Shown one piece after another: positions 1-11,356 of a stretch of 64,000 nucleotides of DNA. The stretch spans positions 8,304,920 through 8,368,919 of the forward strand of contig NC_049992.1 of the NCBI RefSeq assembly GCF_000003815.2. Reading direction: 5' to 3'. The position numbers and the translations under genes were made by a program. Within the stretch, counting starts at the first letter, position 1; the number at the start of each line of letters is the position of its first letter. This stretch comes from Branchiostoma floridae. Its lineage: Eukaryota > Chordata > Leptocardii > Amphioxiformes > Branchiostomatidae. A model generated the notes under the pieces. That model searched no databases. It was not told the origin of the DNA and was given only the letters and a program-made list of their open reading frames with translations.

Positions 1-1274
1 GAAGAGAACCAAGGAAAATGTTTCCTTTGCTGGGTTGTCATCTGAACACAGAGGCAGTGTAAACAAGAGTGGACAATGATATCTGGGGAGCGAGCAGTCA
101 GGCAGAAACTAGCACCGAATTCTTCAGATTTATACGAACCACCGGGCAACGGGAGTTTAGCGGCATCTGTCCGCAATGTCGGCAGTTAATTCAATCCCCC
201 GAACAAACCAAATCACTTTTCAAGCGATTTTTCCTTGACTATAGAGGTCTGAGCAACAACAATAGAGAACCAGAGTCTTGTGAACAAAGTAGAACAATGC
301 CCAACAATCGCACTGTTGTGTAAGGTCTGACCGACTGCGGCGCTCTCACATCACACACTACAGACCCGGCCACATATTCCCGGTAACTCCTAGTTACACG
401 CAGCATTCTGGAAAAGAGAAAACTTCCTACAGCGTCCGAAGACTCGCAGAAGGAAGGAGACACTCGCACAACAGCGTCTCAAGGCCATTGAAGTCAGCAG
501 TGCTAACGAGGTTTACTTAAGTGCAAGACGTCACCGACACGAGCGACCACTTCGCACCAGGCAACCGACTCGACCCCGCAAAGTATCCGCACCGAACAGA
601 GGGGCTGTTTACACTATTATCACTGACAAGCTAGTGAAGTTGAAATAAATTGCAAGGTAACCGCCAATTTCCATCTGCAGCAACGCGTGAAGAATCCGAC
701 TAGGCAGAAGCCTGAGAACACTCAGAACACCCCAGGCAGTAAGTCCTGTCCTTACTCGCGTGGGAAAAGGGACAAGAGACTAATACCGGTTATGCCCTGC
801 TCATCTTATCTTGTCTTCAAGCGGAGCAGGTAGATTGACTGGAAGGAAAGGCGTCTTATATTGGCATCGGGGATATCTTGAAACTTTTTTACAGTCGATA
901 CAATAGGACAAAGTTTTTCCTTGCATGTCGTGAGGAAAGTAGGGTATTGTACTATGAAAAAACGACAGTGTAACTACCACCTGGTGTAACAGAAACGCTG
1001 GAGGCGATCTTTAGGAACTATTTTAAGAACTTAAAGAGATCTGATTCATCACGTAAGGACTCCAAGTAGGCACACGTCAGGTGTGACTGTGATGTTTCAG
1101 CTAGGGGGAAGGTCTAACTTCGTGAGACATTTTAGATAATCTATTGTCATCTAGGAGGGAATGATTGCACCTGTGGAAGAACATCTCACTAGGTAAATTA
1201 TTACACCTGTGGAATCTAGACTCACACAGAAGGTACTACCTGTACAGGTGTGACATAATAACACGACTACTCAC
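1..1274 (-). other. Wnt4: Wnt4 intron 3 (partial)
   Basis: This stretch lies downstream of the exon 3 donor (gtgagt, 1274-1269 on the minus strand) and is therefore intron sequence running off the left edge. I looked for the next Wnt4 exon, with its conserved cysteine-rich CKCHG segment, on the minus strand and did not see it. No convincing gene or repeat was recognised here. Confidence 0.7.
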
Positions 1275-1552
1275 CCTTCTTCCGGCTTCATTGTTGTGCA
1301 GATTCATCAGGGCCCGACTGGAGGTCGCGGCGACCCTCCCCCTCTCCCGCGCGTCCACGAACGTCTGCGAGAAGGCGGCGCCGAACGCGACATTGTCCGA
1401 GCACCCTGCCCACTGGAACCCCTCGGGACTGGTGCCCCTGACGGTCCGGTCGCACCCGCACCGCTCCAGCTCCCCGCTGCTGCATGCCCGGGTCACGGCG
1501 TGAGCCACGCCCGCCGCGGAGATAGAGTGAACGAAGGCCGCCTCCCTCGTAC
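1275..1552 (-). CDS. Wnt4: Wnt4 exon 3
   Basis: The acceptor is ttcccag at 1554-1553 and the donor is gtgagt at 1274. The exon encodes residues 106-198, from GTREAAF to NEAGRR, and holds five of the conserved Wnt cysteines. It ends in phase 0. Confidence 0.93.
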
Positions 1553-4182
1553 CTGGGAACAGAACGAAACCCGAACAAGAGTTATCAAAAATGGTTTTGC
1601 TGTGGCAGTACCTTAAGAAGCCGCTAGGGTACCCACTATCGACCTTGACCTTCGTTTTCTTGACCCCTACCCATCTACGAAATATCATCAGGATCCATCC
1701 AAGGCTGCAGTAATTTAGGAAGCCGCTAGGGTACCCATTATCAAACTTGACCTTCGTTTTGTTGACCCCTACCCATTTACCAAATATCATCAGGATCCGT
1801 AGAAGGCTTCTCGAGGCATGCTGTTAATAGGCAGACAGACACACAGACAGACAGACAAACACGATGAAAACAAAACCTTATGGCGAAGGTAAATATTTGA
1901 TTTATTAGGATTGCAAACATGTGACCAACACATAGACACATAGACACGAAATACTAGTAACATAAGTCCAAAGAAGCTGATACTACTCAGGCTACAACAA
2001 CAGACAGTTGCCCAAGAAACAAACGCCTGCAGTTTAAATGAAGTCGCTAGCTGGCCAAGAGCTATCCAAATAATAAAAAAATCATTAAAGCTCATTGAAA
2101 AACATTTTAATTATCTTTGCCTCATTGGTAAAATGAAATATGAATGAATCATTCTCGACTTTTTTCAGATCCCTATCAACTATTAAACAATTTGAAGACA
2201 AAATAGCCAAACAGGGTGGCCTTCTACACCCATCTGTGTTCCCCGAGGCGAAACTGTGCTCCGAGAGCAGCGAAAACAAACACTGGATGACGTTTAACGT
2301 CACACAGGACTACTTCTGAACTTGACATTGTGAGATTTAACAGAACAGCGACTTGACGTCCACGTATTAAATCACAAGCTAGTTGTGGCTCCCACGTAAA
2401 ACCCACATATAATAAGAAGGAACAGACACATAAACAAACATACAAACAAACGCTGTAACTGTAGCATTATACACAGGACATAAGAGAACGGCGTTTAAGG
2501 AAGTTGGTACGAATTTGTGCGGATAGAAAGCAGGGCTGGCAGCAGCGCATTCCTGGGTGACAAGCCACCACTTGGCTCTCTGGTGGCGGTAAGGGTTATG
2601 AATGATTCGGCGGTCAAGTGTCGTCCCACGGCCACTATCAAGTGCGGCTGGGCCATGCTGCAGCGCCTGGTCGGCGTGAGTGGAGGCTAATAATGGCTCC
2701 GAGAAGTACGAGGTTAGAGGTCCACTAAATAGGGAGGGCAACCCGTCACTACGCGGACGTCAACACAAAATTAGTGCCGGGGTGTGACCGCATCACCCGC
2801 CACGTCCGAACCGCCACACAACGTTCTACACGGCGACAAATTTAGGAGAAACTAGAATACCTTTGCCCTGCCCTATATCATTTGATAAAAGTAGCATGTG
2901 CTGTAGTCTGTCCCTTGCGAGGAAACCCTTTTATACTCTGTATGTGTTCTAAGTGCACGAGAGATTACGGGGATACACACAAAGTGGCGTGTTTTCGTTT
3001 GGTAGTGTCCGGGGCAACTACTGGTGAGTTTGTTCATTTGTGGTTGGGGAGGAGTGGATCAATCGACTATCCACACACGATCCCTGCAGCAAGAGGTCCC
3101 TTCGGTTGGAGACAGTCGGGAGTGGAGCGCGGACAAGTGAACTTCACAAGCAGCTTCTCAAACACTCGAGGGTGAGAACCCAGCGCGTTTGGGCCACGAT
3201 GTAGCAAAAGGCAAACAGTAAAGATGCGAAGGGGAGAGCGGGAGGCACGCCGGAGAGACAACAAAATCCTCCCAGACGTAACTAGTAACATGTTGGGGAG
3301 AGCCTTCGATTACAAAACGATTAAGTGGAATTAACGGAGAAGGACAATGCAAAAGAGAAGAAGGGAAAGGAAAATGGCATCGCTAGCGGGCTGGCTAAGA
3401 ACTGCATGCAGGGCTGTATTATTGATAAACAACGTAAGAAACTAAGAATACACGTATTGTGTGTTAAAAGAAAAACACTCACCTTCTTCTAGGACCTTTC
3501 CAAAGACGGGGCCTCGCCTGTTGATAAGCGTGCTGCAGTTCCAGCGGCGGTGGCGGAACTGGAACTGGCACTCTTCTATAGACATGCGGGCACCCTCCTT
3601 TACACTGTCCATCACTTCCACGTTGCGCTTGCATATCTGGACCTGTCGGCTGATGAGCCCGTGTAGCTTCTCGCAGGCGTCCTCGGTCCTGACGCTGACC
3701 GCCGAGGCTGCGACGCGCCTGTGGGCGGGAAGAGGACACGGGTCACGCCGAGCGACGAGGACTGGTGAGCCGGTGCACCACGGAGGCGAGGATGAAAGGC
3801 GAGCACAGATGGCCACAGAAACAGACCCTACACTACAACGTATATTTTTGGAACCACAACACACATAACACACTCACATACACACAGAGAACAGAACTGG
3901 TATTTTTGCTTGTACTATAACCCAACTCTCTAAGGAATCAGTCTAGTAATATAGTTATTAACACCGTAAGCTGGAACTGGGTACATGCATGCATGACACC
4001 ATAAGAGGACAATATTGATAAAATGTACACACACACACACACACACACTGAACACACACACAGAATGACTGTATGTATTGAGAACGGCGTGTACAAACTT
4101 ACAGCCACTGGTTCGCTGTAGCAGAACAAGTCGACACGAGCGCGTACAACAGGAACACCAAGATGACATTGAGGGTAGGCAT
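1275..4182 (-). CDS. Wnt4: Wnt4 secreted ligand, exons 1-3 (5' part of gene)
   Basis: Wnt ligands are secreted, lipid-modified glycoproteins that bind Frizzled receptors. Three minus-strand exons (4182-4103, 3718-3483, 1552-1275; 80+236+278 = 594 nt) join in frame through gt...ag junctions to give 198 residues. Residues 1-23 form a signal peptide with a hydrophobic core ([10 protein letters not shown]). [18 protein letters not shown] starts the Wnt domain at about residue 42. NCS at 87-89 is the conserved N-glycosylation site. Exon 3 carries [12 protein letters not shown] and [50 protein letters not shown] and [11 protein letters not shown] match Wnt4 better than other Wnt subfamilies, as judged from memory. 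Intron phases are 2, 1 and 0. The rest of the protein, including the acylated serine and C-terminal cysteine knot, lies beyond the left edge. Confidence 0.93.
1553..3482 (-). other. Wnt4: Wnt4 intron 2
   Basis: This 1.9-kb intron holds two head-to-tail partial copies of the CCGCTAGGGG dispersed repeat at 1600-1892. The rest has no recognised repeat. The segment 2500-2760 is GC-richer and repeat-free, but nothing specific can be assigned to it. Confidence 0.8.
1600..1892 (+). repeat. CCGCTAGGGG-family dispersed repeat, 1.5 copies in tandem
   Basis: Two adjacent units share gaagccgctagggtaccca, ttgaccttcgtttt and atatcatcaggatcc, starting near 1600 and 1706. The second runs into a short (CAGA)n microsatellite at about 1830-1862 and ends in ccttatggcgaaggtaaa. 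This is the same module order seen in about a dozen other copies in the window. Function is unknown; it looks like a non-autonomous mobile element. Confidence 0.75.
3483..3718 (-). CDS. Wnt4: Wnt4 exon 2
   Basis: The acceptor is cgcccacag at 3720-3719 and the donor is gtgagt at 3482. The exon encodes residues 27-105 plus the first base of Gly106. It contains the CEKLHG start of the Wnt domain, the [14 protein letters not shown] motif and VFGKVLEE. Confidence 0.94.
3719..4102 (-). other. Wnt4: Wnt4 intron 1 with (AC)n microsatellite
   Basis: This short intron is bounded by gtaagt (4102) and ag (3719). It contains an (AC)n run at about 4026-4049 on the plus strand. No other element was recognised. 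Confidence 0.85.
4103..4182 (-). CDS. Wnt4: Wnt4 exon 1 (signal peptide)
   Basis: The start codon is at 4182-4180. The exon encodes 26 residues plus two bases of Leu27: a short polar start, a hydrophobic core [13 protein letters not shown] and a small-residue cleavage region (STCSATA) before NQWL. The donor gtaagt is perfect, and the phase (2) fits exon 2. This exon is too short to stand out as an ORF and was found by back-tracing the splice phase. Confidence 0.88.
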
Positions 4183-5200
4183 AGCGCTATCTCCGGCTGT
4201 GGATAGACCGCCACAGAGCCCGCGTCCCTCGCCGCTGGGGTTCCTACCGCATGTAGCAGGTCAGCTGGCTCCCAGCTCGTCTTCTGCAAACTTGGGGGGA
4301 CGCCAGTGTCCCTCCCTGCCAATTGTTCCACGGGCTTCCCGTATCCAGATCAGATTAATAGCAAGCTCCAAACAATCGGCTTTAATTCGTAACTCGACTC
4401 GGACGTAATGCCTCTACTCGTGACTGTAGGGTGAGTGGGGGAAAGGAAGGATACCATTCTTCGCGGCCATAAACACAAAACACGTCAATCAACCGCAACT
4501 GTCCACTTTTTTTTTTCCTCTCAGGAGAGCAACATATAGATCACTGGTGGACTCGCACACGCGGGTTGCTCCCGATCCGTGGTAGGCGGCAGTATTCAAA
4601 TCCTTCCGTACAGGCCCGGACAGGCACACTGGCGACTCGCGCACTTCGTACTACTCCGCTGCGAACTCCACACGATTCCTTTACGTCGAGGTTCACACGA
4701 CGTTTGTACGGACGTAATCCAAGCGAACCCCGGGCGTAGCACGTCTCTCCCAAGGTGGTCCGAGAGCGGCTGTCTCCTGTTCTAGCTCTAGGCGACGCAC
4801 AGAGGTCTGAAGTCAAGCGTAGCTGACAGTGGAATGGGCCACCGTGTGGGCCCAGCGCGCATGTGTGACAGTGTGCCTGGGGCAGGCGGCTCGCACACAG
4901 CCGCCGAGGCCGGATGGGAAATAATTACTCTCGGCTCGCCAGCGCCTCGCCGACAATTCGGACTCGGGTGCGAATCGGGGAAGTGATTTCTCGCATGAGT
5001 GCATGATCAGGGCCCGTTTAATTTTTAGCGGTTACCTCTTTTTTCTTTACACATTTTTCTTTCAAGTTTTTTTCCCCCCGCGTCTTAGCGCTCGAGATTT
5101 AATCCAACTGACGTCGCACACGTGACGTGCTTGCGTCAAGTTGCGTAACGTTTTATTATTTTTTTTTGCGTTGCCTTTTTCAATAACTAAATGCGAGGAT
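4183..5200 (-). promoter_or_regulatory. Wnt4: Wnt4 5' UTR and upstream region
   Basis: This is the sequence immediately 5' of the Wnt4 start on the minus strand, including 5' UTR and probable promoter. Sites readable in it include TGACGTCG (5109-5116, CRE-like) and an E-box CACGTG (5119-5124), about 0.93 kb upstream of the start codon. The region is GC-rich up to about 5000 and then T-rich. No transcription start could be fixed. Confidence 0.45.
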
Positions 5201-6524
5201 ATTACATCTTATGCAATGTCCTTGGTAAATGTGATGTGGGAATCAAAAATTTCCGGGTTCCTCTGTCATCACGCCTGAGCCCAGACGGATATGCTATCAC
5301 ATTCGGTCATCGCGGGAAGGACTCCCCCAGCGGCTGAGATATCCCAACTCCACCCGACTAATCAGTAGAGCCGACTGCTCCACCGTCATCCTCCCAGACC
5401 ACATTTCACCACTCCACTCCTGGCCGACCTCACTGCTTCGGTAGGTGGGATATTTTCGATACACACGGCGACGGGACCATGATATTGTGGTCTGGGAGAA
5501 ATCCGGACCCGTCCCGAGTCCAGATGATGCCTGCCCCGGGTTTGTGTGCAAGGAAAAGCACATAGAGTCTTAGACAAATAAATGCACGCTTGTAGCGAGA
5601 AAGATATCTTTCCGGGGGCGGAGAAGATTCATGTTTTCACAGTAATTCGTACCCCTCTGCCAAAACGCTCTGGGCAAACATTCTGACGTGTTTCCTAGCC
5701 CAGAGACGGGTATTAGCGACTTGTCACCAAATATCTCGCCTGGCGGTTACAGCGGACCGACAACTTCTCTCCTGACCGCTTCTCGCAAGTATCCAAATTG
5801 TATCGGAAGCTTCTTGTTTGCGCAGTGTAGGTTCTGTCGCCCTCAGAAGTCACGGGCACCAGCGATAACTAAACCGCGCTCACACAAAATAACTCTCCAA
5901 TGAGTTCCAGAATCCCAGGAACGCCATTTACAAAAGCAATGAGTTGAATAAATTATTTACATTACGAAAAGCACTTCTGATCTATTGATTATCACCAAAC
6001 ACGCTCGTCCACAAAAGACAAGCAAACGTGTTTTTAGAGTGGCCTTGTTAAGTAGTTAATTGCAATAACATGCGTGGGGTGTTAATTAGCTTATTTAGCT
6101 GAAACACATGTACGTGTGTGTGCGTGTGTGGCGCTCATAATGCCATTATGATATAAAACCGGTATTAGTAAGAAAGAAATTCCTTTTTTATCCTTCCCTT
6201 TCTTCTCCTTTTGTAAAGAGTAAGTACGCCAATTTAGCGCAGACACAAGCTAGCGGAACACCCTTACATGCCTAAAAGATACAACGGATGTAACAAAAAT
6301 TTATTCCTTTTCATTCCAGGGATCGTGTCTTGTTGTTGTGGAGTTTTGGTTGACCCGTCCACAGTTTAGCGTGATGATCCACGAGATAAGGCTTCGGGGT
6401 GAGATGCGATACGGCCAGTATCCGCCCTAGAGCCCGAAGGCATCCACTATGTCAAGCCGGGTAAATGCCTGTCTGTAAACACAATTTAGCCTCACTTGAA
6501 GAAGGCGGCTACAAATTGAATCAT
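5201..6524. other. Intergenic, nothing recognised
   Basis: This is unique-looking sequence of mixed composition. Short ORFs are present but none resembles a known protein and no splice structure supports them. Confidence 0.5.
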
Positions 6525-6990
6525 GTGTCCAAACAAGACGGGAGATACTGAAGTACCCAGAAGTGCCTCAAGGCGATCAAGTTCAGGACTGACGTTTGAC
6601 AACTGTCGAAAATAGTACGGTTACAGCACGGTACTAGCTGTTAGTGTGCTGTTCTTGTATGGTTTTATCTGAAACAAGACGAGAAACACTGAGGACTCAG
6701 GACTCAGGTACTCAGAAGTGCCTCAAGACGATCAAGTACAGGACTGACGTTCGACAACTGTCGAAAATAGTACAGTTACAGCACGGTACTAGCTGTTAGT
6801 GTGCTTTCTTGTACTGTAAGGTTTTATCCGAATAGCCAATGACCAAACAAGACGAGAGCCACTGAAGTACCCAGAAGTGCCTCAAGACGACCAAGTTCAC
6901 GACTGACGTCCAACAACTGTCAAAAACAGTACGGTTACAGCACGGTATTGTGAGTGTACTGTCCTCGTCAGGTTTTATACCTGAATGGCT
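6525..6990 (+). repeat. Tandem triplication, about 155-bp unit
   Basis: Three adjacent copies begin near 6530, 6673 and 6845. Each contains acaagacg, cccagaagtgcctcaag, acaactgtcgaaaatagtac, ggttacagcacggtact and gttagtgtgctg in the same order. Copies differ by scattered substitutions and small indels. No coding frame is kept across the units. Confidence 0.85.
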
Positions 6991-7494
6991 AATGTGCAAG
7001 ATTTCGAAAGTAACGGCCGATTATTTTGACGTGTCACCTGCTAGTCTAGTACGTACTAAACTTCCGTAGGTTTCACACCAGCCGTACAGGCGGACCATAT
7101 GTTGGCTGGTACTTGCTAATTTGGTGGTCCAAAATTAATGAACCACTTATCATCCTTCCCTCCCCACCAATGAGAAACTGTGCTAATTACCATCCTTAAT
7201 TATCATATTCATAGCTCTTTGACGGACTTATGTAATGGATTTAATATTCACTTCAATATTTATTGCTTTTATGCAATAGTTTGAAATACATGTACATGAA
7301 AAAGTATATACAATGTATATAGCTTGTGTTTTGTGTGTTCATGTTGTAGCTATATCGCTCATGCACGTGTAATCAACGTGGTCTACTGTGTTGCTATATG
7401 TCAAAAGATAGGTCATAGATCATAAAAAAGCATTTGATTCACAAGGAAAGACCGGATTTTGACACCAAAAAGAAAAGGGACTGAGTGTAACGCC
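6991..7494. other. AT-rich intergenic stretch
   Basis: No gene, tandem array or inverted repeat was recognised between the triplication and the next MITE-like element. Confidence 0.5.
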
Positions 7495-7680
7495 AGTTCA
7501 CTTTTATTCCCTATATCCGTTGCATTAAAAAACAGGGCCTTATGTCATGTATGTCATACGTCAACAGACGATGGTTTCAAACCGCAATATCTTTAAGAAA
7601 AAAAAAAGCAATTTGGACCTCCATCCGTCGACTTAATACCACTAAAGCATATAGGTTAGCCCGCGGATAAAGGTGAAGTA
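7495..7680. mobile_element. MITE-like element, ttcacctttatcc ends (copy 1)
   Basis: The left end reads agttcacttttattccctatatccg. The right end, reverse-complemented, reads ttcacctttatccgcgggctaacctatat, so the two ends form an imperfect inverted repeat. The interior segment tccgtcgactt is shared with a second copy at 19305-19455. There is no coding capacity. Confidence 0.55.
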
Positions 7681-7835
7681 TTTGTAGAGGTAGTCTCTTT
7701 TCTGACCAGTTTTCGTCATCTCAAAACTCCAGACGACGATAGCATGACCTTGTTGGCCGCTGTATCTTCCCAGTCTGTAAGAGTTATGTGTGTAGGGAGT
7801 AGGACTCTAGTCCCATCCCACGGGCAGTAATTCAT

Positions 7836-8095
7836 ATGCACGTTTACTACCCGGCTAATCCGCCGCGCGCGCCTCGCCGATTAAACCGGGACGCTGGGGG
7901 AAAATTTGATTTTATAATCATTGGCTGCCAGCGCTGGCCCTGCCTGGCCGTCAGGACCAAATTGATTCCTTGCGCGGGATTAAAAAGGGTCTGCAAGATG
8001 GGAATAGCTCGAAAATTGTTTCCAGGCGGCGTATTTCTGCCCATGGCGGGCCAAAAGGGCGCGGGGAGTGAGAGCAGGCAGTGATGAATGTGGAC
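7836..8095. promoter_or_regulatory. GC-richer repeat-free block with homeodomain-type sites
   Basis: This block stands out from flanking AT-rich DNA. It contains TAATCC (7856-7861), GATTAA (7879-7884) and GGATTA (7977-7982), the core recognised by Otx/Gsc-type (K50) homeodomains, plus two GCCAGCGCTGGC-like half-palindromes near 7926. It is about 3.7 kb upstream of the Wnt4 start. An enhancer role is inference. Open frames on both strands here show no known domain. Confidence 0.25.
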
Positions 8096-8454
8096 AGACA
8101 CATTAAGCGGCCGATTGTTTATTACTGTGTTGCTCTAACATCCACTAATGTTTTGTGTTAGCCGGCGGACCAGACATCAACTCGGGTTCTCTCGTCATGC
8201 CCGTGACAGCGGGACGTCAACAAGGCGCTCTCGCGGCACGAACGGGCCCACCCCCGACCGGTTCCCGTCCGTCTTTCCCCGGGCACGGAATGCACAGGCA
8301 GAGTGTCACCAGGTTTATCTAAAACTGTAACGGTTTAGTTACGCTTTGGATCCTTGTGCAAACAGAGCACAGACTGGTGGAAGCGAGCCTTCGGGACACG
8401 TACAACTGCCGTCCGTCACGTATAGGGGGTAGGGGTGCTCCGCCCTCTGCGTCT

Positions 8455-8860
8455 GCTACTGTGTATCAGAATGAATCAAAACTGGAAGTTCCGATGTGTT
8501 ACCGACACAAGCAGCTAGGGGGCCCAAAATGTCACCAAGACCTACCCACATACCAAATATCAATACAATCCATCCAGGTCATCTCGAGTTATGCTGTTCA
8601 TCAACATATACGTACATACGTACATACACACATGCATACATACATACATACATACATACATACATACATACATACATACGTACATACATACATACATACA
8701 TACATACATACATACATACATACATACATACATACATACATACAAATAAACATGCATACATACACACATTCATACATAGACTCATAACCACAAACGCTAC
8801 CGAAAACATAACCTTCTTGACGGCATGCCGCTTTTGGCAAAGGTAAATGTAGTGTTCTTC
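8455..8860 (+). repeat. CCGCTAGGGG-family repeat with (CATA)n tract
   Basis: The module order is actggaagttccg, agctagggggcccaaaat, accaaatatcaatacaatcc, gagttatgctgttcatc, then (CATA)n from about 8615 to 8775, then aaaacataaccttc and a terminal tttggcaaaggtaa. Long open frames over the tetranucleotide are artefacts of its periodicity. Confidence 0.8.
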
Positions 8861-8869
8861 AAGTCGGTA

Positions 8870-9100
8870 GAGGGTTGTTTTTCAGTGCCAATGTCTGTCT
8901 GTCAGTGAACAGCATAACTTGAGAAGCCGTGAATGGATCCTTCTGATATTTAGTAGGTGGGTAAAAAAAAGAAGAAGCTCAAGTTTGGTAACGGGCCTTC
9001 TAGCGGCCTTCGACGGCACTACAGCGGAACGTTCCATTCTGTCATTTCTGACATCTCGTATTCTGTTCATGCAAGGAGGTTTTTCAACCTCCTTGGTTCA
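8870..9100 (-). repeat. CCGCTAGGGG-family repeat, reverse copy
   Basis: Read on the minus strand it has the same modules as the copy just to the left: gttccgctgtagtgccgtc, ctagaaggcccgtta, ttctcaagttatgctgttc and a short (GACA)n near 8895. The two copies face each other, with their microsatellite ends 100 bp apart. A small palindrome (caaggagg...cctccttgg, 9072-9096) lies at its far end. Confidence 0.7.
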
Positions 9101-9577
9101 TGCTATTATGGGTTGATTTGTGAATGGTGGATACAGCGACTATTGTATTTCAATGGATTGACTTCACCATAAATCTATACAATCAAAGGTTTAATAAACA
9201 AACAAACAATAAACGCCGGTGGTCCCGCCCCTTTACCGTAACATAGCAAACGTTTGAGCAAAGGTATGAGCAAACAATATCTTAATGTAGGTCGTAGAAA
9301 TCCGTCGTTTCAACAGACTCGAAAGTGCAAAAACATACCGTACAGTGAAGCTGTGATAAAATTGAGGCAAAGAACTAAGTCACTAACCTTTACCAATGTT
9401 ATCGCACGAGTTTACACATAATAGACCTTGCTTTGCCGCGTCGTATTTGTACAATTAATTGATAATAAAGAGATAGAAATGTGTTGTTTTCGGCACTTTC
9501 GTTCCTGCCCTCTTTAACTCGGATGAAGAAACACTACTAAGTACTATACTAGTCGCTGGGCATGTGTGATAGAATTA
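9101..9577. other. Intergenic, nothing recognised
   Basis: AT-rich sequence with no gene, tandem array or clear transposon end. Confidence 0.5.
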
Positions 9578-9694
9578 ATCTCCTCCAAGCAGATCTTACG
9601 GTAGCATAAGGTCATTTAAAGATAGTGCTATACTACTATAATACTTGGCCAGCTTTGATACTATCTTATGGCACGGAAGGATCTGCTTGGAGAT
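9578..9694. mobile_element. MITE with TCTCCAAGCAGA-type ends and TA duplication
   Basis: The left end is atctcctccaagcagat and the right end is atctgcttggagat. TA flanks both sides (9576-9577 and 9695-9696). At 117 bp it has no coding capacity. The inner agtgctatactactataata is partly palindromic. TA duplication points to the Tc1/mariner superfamily. Confidence 0.75.
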
Positions 9695-10161
9695 TATGGT
9701 AGAATGCCAGCTACCACCCCTGTACTGTACCCGTCCTACTTAGATCATTATGCCACCTGTATCACGTGACGCGACAGTTTTATTTAGACCCCCGATGACG
9801 TAGAACGACCATAAACGTCTATGCACCATCAGCACGGCGTCAGCAGAACGTGACGTCACGCAACGAGTGACGTAGCCAAGGAATGACCATATAAGGAAGA
9901 GCGTGTGACAGAAGGGATGAGAGAGTGACAAGAATGAATGATGGTCTCAGCAGGGGAAAGACAACTGGTCTTGAAAGAGAGATGGAAGAGACAAAAACAC
10001 ACAGACGAAGACAAGAACCCAGTCCTTTTAAATAGAAATTACAATGTAATTTTAATGAATGATGTTGGTTATTAGTTGTATGTTTTTGAGCAAAGCAGAG
10101 CTCACAACAGAGACATGTTTATACACATCTACATGTTGGTAGTGCAAGAATCGTAGTCTAG
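9695..10161. other. Intergenic, nothing recognised
   Basis: Sequence without repeats that I could pair elsewhere. It includes several TGACGTCA-like sites near 9796-9860 (ccgatgacgtag, acgtgacgtcacgc), which could bind CREB/ATF-type factors, but there is no adjacent gene start. Confidence 0.4.
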
Positions 10162-10170
10162 CGTACGTTG

Positions 10171-10274
10171 TAGCCTGGTATCCAGCCGTAATACAGCTCC
10201 CGAGTCTCTTCTCTCCTCTTTGCAAAGAGGAGAGAAGAGACTCGGGAGCTATATTACGGCTGGATACCAGGCTA
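10171..10274. mobile_element. Near-perfect 104-bp palindrome with 9-bp target duplication
   Basis: The arms 10171-10222 and 10223-10274 (52 nt each) are reverse complements with one mismatch (atacagc versus atatagc) and no spacer. CGTACGTTG occurs directly on both sides (10162-10170 and 10275-10283), as expected for a 9-bp target site duplication. The ends read tagcctggtatccag. It is a recent foldback insertion; a 9-bp duplication is typical of Mutator-like elements, but no transposase is present. Confidence 0.85.
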
Positions 10275-10689
10275 CGTACGTTGTATTCATTCACTGTTTC
10301 TGATTTTCTTTGTGCTACTCAAAATTGGCACTCGGGAAATAAACATATCTAATACATGTATCATGTAGAATACTGTACTTAGTAGCTGGTGAAAATCATC
10401 TTTATTGGATCTAGGACAAAGACACGCGAAGAGGATGAATGACAAATAATAGTTGACTAGATGAAAAAAAAATGTACATTTGATTAATGATAGCTCATTT
10501 GGCTCTTTCTTGTGGACTTGGAAAATAGAGTAATATTGAATAGATAGACGAATATAACTTTGTTGCAAAACCATGTCCGAATGTAAATTACAAACAAAGC
10601 GATACAACGGTATACAACGTGTGTATATTTGAGTGTTCAAAAATAACCTTAGAAATACAGCACAGTGTGCCAGGGCGGTAACTACATGC

Positions 10690-11050
10690 ACTGGGAAATA
10701 ATGAAAAATCAGAAGTTTTTGACAAAAATACCCCTGCTATCCCAAAACTAGCCGCTAGAGGGCCCAAACTTATGTCACTTATTAGTCCTGAGCACAAGAG
10801 CTATCTAACACCCTAAAATCGTGACCATAACTTGTTCAGCCCTGAACACGCGATAGCGAACTCGGAAGCTGCGCTGCAGTACCAAAAGAAGCCGCTAGGG
10901 GACCCAAAATCTAATCATTCCCAGCGTTCATCACACCCTACCAACACACCAAGTATGAAATCAATTCACCCATCCGTTCTTGAGTTATCTTGTTTACACA
11001 CAGACAAACGCAGGGCAAAATATAACCTCCATGGCAGTTAATGGAGGTAA
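10690..11050 (+). repeat. CCGCTAGGGG-family repeat
   Basis: It contains two of the gene-like signatures ccgctagagggcccaaa (10752) and gccgctaggggacccaaa (10891), then accaagtatgaaatcaat and ttgagttatcttgtttac. It ends in a perfect hairpin, acctccat...atggaggt (11026-11047), which replaces the acctttgcca stem of other copies. The microsatellite is reduced to a few acacag repeats. Confidence 0.75.
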
Positions 11051-11356
11051 TAATCCCAGATTGGCGAATCACGATGTTGAGTGGACTGAAAGCCTGTAGC
11101 AGAAGTACGATAAAGATAGCCACATACGGCTGGTGGTTAAGATGAGGGTGGTCCAGGTTGTATTAATTTATCAGATAGCCAGTTGATATATGGTTAATTA
11201 AGGTCTATCACACACTCGATTGATGTTTGGGTTAGGGGGTTATCGGTTTATCAAAAGGAAATTTGTGTTGGAAAACAACCGATCCCGCACAGCATCAAAT
11301 ATCTGCAGCACGTTGATTTATGCATGTAAGGAGCGGGGATCGGTTAGCCTGGGTAC
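11051..11356. other. Intergenic, nothing recognised
   Basis: No gene or repeat was recognised between the dispersed repeat and the hAT-like element. Confidence 0.5.

Noticed and set aside
1-1274. Search for Wnt4 exon 4 on the minus strand
   Set aside because: No segment encoding the conserved CKCHG region was seen, so the exon must lie beyond the left edge.
8560-8846. Long Tyr/Ile/His- and Cys/Val-rich frames on both strands
   Set aside because: They translate a (CATA)n microsatellite. The same applies to (CA)n frames at 41.84-42.18, 52.88-53.34 and 57.07-57.59 kb.
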